Below, one piece after another: positions 6,538 through 10,291 of a stretch of DNA of 10,291 nucleotides. The notes beneath the pieces are model-generated. The model did not search any database and was not told where the DNA came from. It saw nothing but the letters and a program-made list of their open reading frames with translations. Position 1 is the first letter of the stretch, and every line of letters starts with the position of its first letter. The position numbers were made by a program, and so were the translations under genes. The stretch is from contig JAPDQY010000179.1 of NCBI GenBank assembly GCA_034505235.1, positions 1 to 10,291 of the forward strand, given 5' to 3'. The stretch is from Coneutiohabitans thermophilus (GTDB lineage Bacteria > Zhuqueibacterota > Zhuqueibacteria > Zhuqueibacterales > Zhuqueibacteraceae).

Positions 6538-7517
6538 ATGCGCGCCAGGATTTGATGCATGACTTCCGGGGAGATGGAAACTTCGCGATAAATTTCCGCC
6601 ACCAGCTCCGCCTCCACCTGCCGGAAGTCTTTCTCAATGGGGGTGATGATCAGCCCGCCCATATCCACCGCTGCCGGGCTGATGAGAATTCTGTCTTCGC
6701 CTTCGCGATAGAACACCTGCGGCCGGTGTTTGCGGCGGGGGAAGAGCAGAACGTGATAAAGCTCATCTTCATAAAAACAGATGGCATTCAGCATGGGCTC
6801 ATGATCGACCGGCAGCACGGCCTGCATCGCCGCCAAAGTGCGGCGCCACACGGCCGCCAGTGCGGCGGCCTCGAAGCCGGTGAGCAGCAGCACCTCGCGG
6901 CCAAAACCCTGCAATTTGTGCAGCGCAACCCCCTGCAGGCTTTTCACCAACAAACGGCGCGCGGGTTCATACATCTGGGTTTCCACGGGAATCACCCGTC
7001 GCGGACAGGCCTGAAAATGCAAATGATCCGGCGCGGAAGCGCCGCATTTCGGGCCATTGTAAAACACGGTGAAAGACGGGCTGAAATCGCGCGTGAGCTG
7101 CAGCAGCGTTTCCACGCGGCCGGCGAGCGCCTGCGGCTGGTGCTGGAGATGGGAAATGGTGTAATGCTGCGGAAAAATCGGCGCGGGATTGCACAACACC
7201 AGAAAATCGTCGTGATACAAAATGCCCTGCTGCTGCGGCGGCAGATTTTCCAGGCAGAGAAAACAGGGCCGCGCCTCAATCGAACGGGCATCGACTTTGG
7301 CACCGCTGCTCACCACGCGCCGGGGATTGAATTGCAGGCGCACGGCATATTCGTGATGGTTCAAGTCACGCAACTGCACGTTTGCCAGGCCGCGGTAGCC
7401 CTCGTGCAGTTGCGGCCAGGTGGCCTGTTGCTGGTCCAGAAGATCGAGCGCCAGCCGGGACAGGGCGGGGGAATGCTGTTCTGCTCCGTATTTTGCAAAA
7501 AAACGATGCGACTGCAA
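6534..7517 (-). CDS. DUF4922 HIT-like protein (putative nucleotide-sugar phosphorylase/transferase)
   Basis: A 327-residue protein matching what I know of DUF4922, a HIT/GalT-like family of unknown exact reaction common in Bacteroidota. Visible motifs are a CFLC pair (85-88, a possible metal-binding knuckle), HYTISHLQHQPQ (118-129), the block YNGPKCGASAPDHLHFQA (153-170) with the HxHxQ triad H165, H167, Q169, and FPRRKHRP (259-266). In relatives such as GDP-L-galactose phosphorylase and Ap4A phosphorylase the central His of this triad attacks a phosphate to form a nucleotidyl-enzyme; by analogy H167 is the nucleophile. A cytoplasmic role on a nucleotide sugar or dinucleotide is inferred. The TTG start is supported by AAGGAG seven bases upstream. 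The gene lies 93 bases after a glycosyltransferase and overlaps the SpoIID gene by four bases, suggesting a shared glycan pathway. Confidence 0.85.
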   Translation of the reverse strand: MQSHRFFAKYGAEQHSPALSRLALDLLDQQQATWPQLHEGYRGLANVQLRDLNHHEYAVRLQFNPRRVVSSGAKVDARSIEARPCFLCLENLPPQQQGILYHDDFLVLCNPAPIFPQHYTISHLQHQPQALAGRVETLLQLTRDFSPSFTVFYNGPKCGASAPDHLHFQACPRRVIPVETQMYEPARRLLVKSLQGVALHKLQGFGREVLLLTGFEAAALAAVWRRTLAAMQAVLPVDHEPMLNAICFYEDELYHVLLFPRRKHRPQVFYREGEDRILISPAAVDMGGLIITPIEKDFRQVEAELVAEIYREVSISPEVMHQILARI

Positions 7518-7524
7518 GCTTTCA

Positions 7525-7530
7525 CTCCTT
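7525..7530 (-). promoter_or_regulatory. Ribosome binding site supporting a TTG start
   Basis: AAGGAG on the minus strand sits seven bases before the TTG at 7515-7517, an optimal spacing. The next in-frame ATG would fall deep inside the protein, so this site decides the non-ATG start of the DUF4922 gene. Confidence 0.75.
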
Positions 7531-7568
7531 AGATTGGGCAGCGAAACGGCAGCGGCACCGACGCGCGG

Positions 7569-7586
7569 CCGCTGCTCGCGCAGCGG
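7569..7586 (-). other. Intercistronic hairpin between glycosyltransferase and DUF4922 genes
   Basis: CCGCTGC and GCAGCGG pair perfectly over seven GC-rich pairs around a four-base loop. It lies 24 bases after the glycosyltransferase stop and 39 bases before the DUF4922 ribosome binding site. No T-run follows on the minus strand, so it is more likely an mRNA-stabilising or processing structure than a terminator. Confidence 0.45.
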
Positions 7587-7610
7587 ACGGAACGCGTGAG
7601 CCGTGACGTT

Positions 7611-9080
7611 TCAGCGGCGGCGATTGCGACGCTGCCGCGCCAGCAGTTCGATGGTGCGGATCCTGTCCTTGTAATGGTCGTTGCGGTTGAGCTTGTCGAT
7701 GGGCAGGGCCGCGTCGCTGTTGCCCTCCCAGCGGCGGCAGAGGTAAAGGCAATCGTAGATGCGACCGATTTGATATTCGCGCGACAAGCGCAGCGCGACG
7801 GCATAATCCTCGCCATAGCTGACATTGGGCAGGGGCAGGGCGCGCAGCAGGGCCGTGTCAAAGGCGCGCGGTGCGCCCAGACCGTTGATGCGTAGCGCAT
7901 TGTTGCGGCCGTTGGCCGGCGTCCACTCGCGGTGGTCGATCAAACCCGGTGGAATTTCCTCGAGGTTCATGTTGACCAGGCGGTAGGAGCCGATCACCAT
8001 GGCATAGTCGCCGCGCTGGAATTCCTGCACGATGCGCTGCAGCGTTTCGGGGCCGCTGTACAGGTCATCGGAATCGAGTTGCACCGCATAGCGGCCGCAG
8101 TGCTCCGATTGCACCGCCTCGTTCCAGCAGCCGCCAATGCCGAGATCATGGCGGGTGGGAATGAGATGCCGCAAGCCGGCATGCTGTGCCGCCAGGCTCT
8201 GCAGTTTCTCGGTGGTGCCGTCGGTGGAGTGGTTGTCGACCACGATCACATTGAAGGGAAAATCGGTTCGCTGGCTGAGTGCGCTGTGCACCGCGTCGGC
8301 GATGGTGCGCACGCGGTTGCGCACCGGAATGATCACGCTCGCCGTCACGGGAAAGCGGGTGGCAGGTTGCGGCACCTTTTTGAAGCGCGGTGCGAGATAG
8401 GCCCCGATGCGTTTGAGATGCTGCGTCACCACCTTCTCCATTTCCTTTTGCACCGCCTGATTGCGCGGATCGACATAGTCGAACAGCTTCTCGCCGCTCT
8501 GCCGCAGGTCGGACTCCACCTTGGTGTAAAGAAATTCCTGCAGATGAAACAGCGGCGCACGCAGCGAGAGCTTCAGGCGCAAATCATACCAGCCGGCATA
8601 CTGCACGTTGGCCACCGCCCCGTAGCGCTGCAACGCCGCGCGCACCGCCTTCATGTTGCACAACCACAGCGCGCCGAAATCGAAGTTGTCGCGCAGGCTG
8701 CCGGGCTGGTAATCATTCAACGGATGTTCGCTGCGCGTGCCGTTCTTGATTGCATGAAAATCCGCATAGACCATGCCCGCACCCGTGTCTTCCGCCACCG
8801 CCATCAGCCGCGCCAGCGCATGCTGGCCGAGTTGTATCGCCGCGGGCTGCGGCATGAGCAGGGCATGGGTGCTTTTGATGCGCTTGCAAATTGCATTCAG
8901 CGTGCGGCCGGATTGCAGCCCCTCCACCCGCAGGCCCGAAATTTTGGCCAGCGCCGGTAATTCCAGGCCGTGATGCAACAGCACGATCTCACGAACCAGC
9001 GGGGACTGGGACAATTCCTGGAGCAGGGCTTGCTCATGGGGGGCCGCGACCAAGGGCAGGACAACGGTCAAATCGCTCAT
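7611..9080 (-). CDS. Family 2 glycosyltransferase with a second, degenerate GT-A-like half
   Basis: A 489-residue GT2-type enzyme expected to move a sugar from a nucleotide sugar onto an unknown acceptor. The clear GT-A domain is C-terminal (about 246-485): SVIIPVRNR (248-256), VIVVDNHSTDG (278-288), the metal-binding DSD (336-338 in QLDSDD), and the GED motif with candidate base Asp425. The first 230 residues also look GT-A-derived: a TVVLPL opening strand, REIVLLHHG, VYADFHAI (104-111) and DYQPGSLRDNFDFG, as in acceptor-side segments of GT2 proteins, but without a DXD, so this half is probably non-catalytic. No transmembrane segments are seen; a soluble or peripheral enzyme is expected. The ATG at 9080 is preferred over the adjacent TTG at 9083 because GAGGAG is five bases before the ATG and only two before the TTG. 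The C-terminus is Arg-rich. It appears to be the first gene of a unit with DUF4922 and SpoIID. Confidence 0.88.
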   Translation of the reverse strand: MSDLTVVLPLVAAPHEQALLQELSQSPLVREIVLLHHGLELPALAKISGLRVEGLQSGRTLNAICKRIKSTHALLMPQPAAIQLGQHALARLMAVAEDTGAGMVYADFHAIKNGTRSEHPLNDYQPGSLRDNFDFGALWLCNMKAVRAALQRYGAVANVQYAGWYDLRLKLSLRAPLFHLQEFLYTKVESDLRQSGEKLFDYVDPRNQAVQKEMEKVVTQHLKRIGAYLAPRFKKVPQPATRFPVTASVIIPVRNRVRTIADAVHSALSQRTDFPFNVIVVDNHSTDGTTEKLQSLAAQHAGLRHLIPTRHDLGIGGCWNEAVQSEHCGRYAVQLDSDDLYSGPETLQRIVQEFQRGDYAMVIGSYRLVNMNLEEIPPGLIDHREWTPANGRNNALRINGLGAPRAFDTALLRALPLPNVSYGEDYAVALRLSREYQIGRIYDCLYLCRRWEGNSDAALPIDKLNRNDHYKDRIRTIELLARQRRNRRR

Positions 9081-9085
9081 CAATT

Positions 9086-9091
9086 CTCCTC
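9086..9091 (-). promoter_or_regulatory. Ribosome binding site of the glycosyltransferase gene
   Basis: GAGGAG on the minus strand, five bases from the ATG at 9078-9080. It selects this ATG over the neighbouring in-frame TTG. Confidence 0.7.
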
Positions 9092-9117
9092 ACATGCTTC
9101 ACACGCACGCAGCCAGA

Positions 9118-9151
9118 TGACCGGCGGCGGACCGGACATGGCCGCCGGTCA
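9118..9151 (-). other. Perfect 11-bp inverted repeat in the glycosyltransferase leader
   Basis: TGACCGGCGGC (9118-9128) and GCCGCCGGTCA (9141-9151) are exact reverse complements around a 12-base loop. On the minus strand it lies about 106 bases after the CocE-like stop and 38 bases before the glycosyltransferase start codon. No T-run follows, so it does not look like a simple intrinsic terminator. A DNA-binding site, an attenuator-like leader hairpin or a mRNA 3'-end block for the upstream gene are all possible. Confidence 0.55.
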
Positions 9152-9207
9152 CAGCCACGAATCCCTCCTCCTGCCGGGGTGGGTCGCATGCCGCCGCCGC
9201 GTGCCCG

Positions 9208-9236
9208 TATGTATCAGAACCCCTGGTGAATTGCAA
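9208..9236 (-). promoter_or_regulatory. Weak candidate promoter for the glycosyltransferase unit
   Basis: On the minus strand TTGCAA (9231-9236, four of six matches to TTGACA) is followed after exactly 17 bases by TACATA (9208-9213, three of six to TATAAT). This would give a leader of about 120 bases containing the 11-bp inverted repeat. The match is weak, and promoters in Bacteroidota-like groups often differ from this consensus. Confidence 0.25.
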
Positions 9237-9257
9237 GAGGTTTTTCCGGCGGCAATT

Positions 9258-10291
9258 TTACTGTCGACCGTCCCCGGGCAGAATGCGCAGCGTGATCCGG
9301 CTCGGATATTCCGCCGAGCTGTAGACGCGCTGTGTGGCGGTTTGAAAGTCCCCGGGTTGGGCGTTGAAGATATCGACGAATTTCTGCGGATTGCGATCGA
9401 TCATCGGAAACCAGGTGCTTTGGATTTGCACCATGAGACGATGGCCCTGTTTGAAGCGGTGCAGCACATCCTGCAGCACGAATTCCACTTTGGTGATCTT
9501 GCCGGGCTCGAATGGCTCGGGTTGGGCCAGGCTGTTGCGAAACTTGCCGCGGATGACGTCGCCGCGCACGAGCTGCTGGTAGCCGCCCATTTTCACATTG
9601 CGCGGATTGGGATCCGGGTCGGGCGTGTTCTCGGGAAACACGTCGATCACTTTGACGATCCAGTCGGAGTCCGTGCCGCTGGTGGAGACGAACAACGTGG
9701 CGGTGATCGGCCCGGCCGCACATATATCGGCCGTGAGCGGCGCGCTTTCATAGACCAGCACATCGGGCCGCCGCGCGGCGAAGCGCTGATCTTCCAGCAT
9801 GAAGGCGGGATTGTACCAATGCCTGATTTCAGCGGTGTAGGGCACGGGTTTGTCCGGGTCGCTGAGGTACTGGCGAAACACCTCGCCGCTGGCGGACGGC
9901 GGCTCGAAGCGCAGGCCGCCATCGCCATGCAGGTAAATGGCGGCGGGGTTCGCCTCTGCCGGCGGCCAGTTTTTGAAGAAACGCCAGACATTGCCGCCGG
10001 TTTCGAACATCATGGCCTCCGCCAGCTCCGGTGGCTGGTGGTCCTTGAGATAATGGTTGAAGAATGGCAGCTCGATGTGTTCGAGATAGTAGGCCGCGGT
10101 CTTCGCGCCAAAATTGATGTCTCCCAGTTTTTCGCCATCGTCGTTGCCCCATTGCCCGTGCGACCACGGCCCCATCACCAGCATGTTGACCGTGCCGGGA
10201 TTGTTCTGCTCGATGGCCTGATAGGAATGCAGTGCGCCGTAGAGATTCTCCGCGTCGTACCAGCCCCCCACCACCAGCATCGCGGGCTTGA
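9258..10291 (-). CDS. CocE/NonD family alpha/beta hydrolase, 5' end outside the window
   Basis: The C-terminal part of an X-Pro dipeptidyl-peptidase / CocE / alpha-amino-acid ester hydrolase family protein, which hydrolyses acyl esters or amides. The frame is still open at the window edge (codons for Lys-Pro-Ala precede the first ATG at 10280), so the gene continues beyond it. Two of three catalytic residues are visible: the Asp of GGWYDAEN (codon 10254-10256) and the His of MGPWSHGQW (codon 10158-10160). The nucleophilic Ser must lie in the missing part. After a linking region, the PepX_C-type beta-sandwich begins near DVLVYESAPL and includes GGYQQLVRGDVIRGKFRNS, LQDVLHRFKQGHRLMVQI and STWFPMIDRNPQKFVDI, blocks typical of the ester hydrolase/acylase branch. 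Whether the protein is exported cannot be seen. It is 174 bases upstream of the glycosyltransferase gene; shared transcription is uncertain. The natural substrate is unknown. Confidence 0.9.
   Translation of the reverse strand, partial: KPAMLVVGGWYDAENLYGALHSYQAIEQNNPGTVNMLVMGPWSHGQWGNDDGEKLGDINFGAKTAAYYLEHIELPFFNHYLKDHQPPELAEAMMFETGGNVWRFFKNWPPAEANPAAIYLHGDGGLRFEPPSASGEVFRQYLSDPDKPVPYTAEIRHWYNPAFMLEDQRFAARRPDVLVYESAPLTADICAAGPITATLFVSTSGTDSDWIVKVIDVFPENTPDPDPNPRNVKMGGYQQLVRGDVIRGKFRNSLAQPEPFEPGKITKVEFVLQDVLHRFKQGHRLMVQIQSTWFPMIDRNPQKFVDIFNAQPGDFQTATQRVYSSAEYPSRITLRILPGDGRQ

Noticed and set aside
6552..7532. 326-codon plus-strand frame opposite the DUF4922 gene
   Set aside because: Almost exactly antisense to DUF4922, with a His/Gln/Arg-rich product typical of a reverse-complement shadow.
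7932..8960. 342-codon plus-strand frame opposite the glycosyltransferase
   Set aside because: Shadow of the GT2 gene; no domain pattern.

Overview
The window reads as ordinary bacterial chromosome, GC-rich and with long antisense shadow frames. The best taxonomic clue is the C-terminus of the GH9 enzyme: a FlgD-Ig-like / type IX secretion (T9SS) type A-like tail built on a YPNPFNPST core. Such tails are typical of Bacteroidota, Ignavibacteria, Calditrichota, candidate KSB1 and relatives. A GC-rich member of that wider group, such as a KSB1- or Calditrichota-like lineage, is plausible but is an inference from these sequence features only.

Layout. Bases 1-709 hold no convincing protein gene but contain several stem-loops, including a nested one at 296-371. 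Two plus-strand genes follow: a GH1 beta-glucosidase (710-2101) and, after a 228-base spacer, a secreted GH9 cellulase (2330-4423). A convergent spacer of about 780 bases (4424-5202) carries inverted repeats and a degenerate 9-base tandem repeat, with no credible gene. Everything to the right is on the minus strand. In transcription order it is a CocE/NonD-type hydrolase cut by the window edge (9258-10291), a two-part glycosyltransferase (7611-9080), a DUF4922 HIT-like protein (6534-7517) and a SpoIID/LytB protein (5203-6537).

How the genes may work together. The plus-strand pair fits cellulose or beta-glucan use: the exported GH9 enzyme would cut the polymer outside the cell, and the GH1 enzyme, which has no signal peptide, would split oligosaccharides in the cytoplasm. 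On the minus strand the DUF4922 and SpoIID genes overlap by four bases (ATGA), and the glycosyltransferase lies 93 bases upstream with a stem-loop between. This looks like one transcription unit joining a glycosyltransferase, a putative nucleotide-sugar phosphorylase/transferase and a putative peptidoglycan-acting protein. The CocE-like gene may be separate, because a 174-base gap with a perfect 11-bp inverted repeat and a weak promoter candidate lies between it and the glycosyltransferase.

The observations most worth following are the glycosyltransferase-DUF4922-SpoIID unit, with a SpoIID protein that appears to lack an export signal, and the nested plus-strand stem-loop at 296-371. I saw no rRNA, tRNA, CRISPR array, transposase or phage gene.
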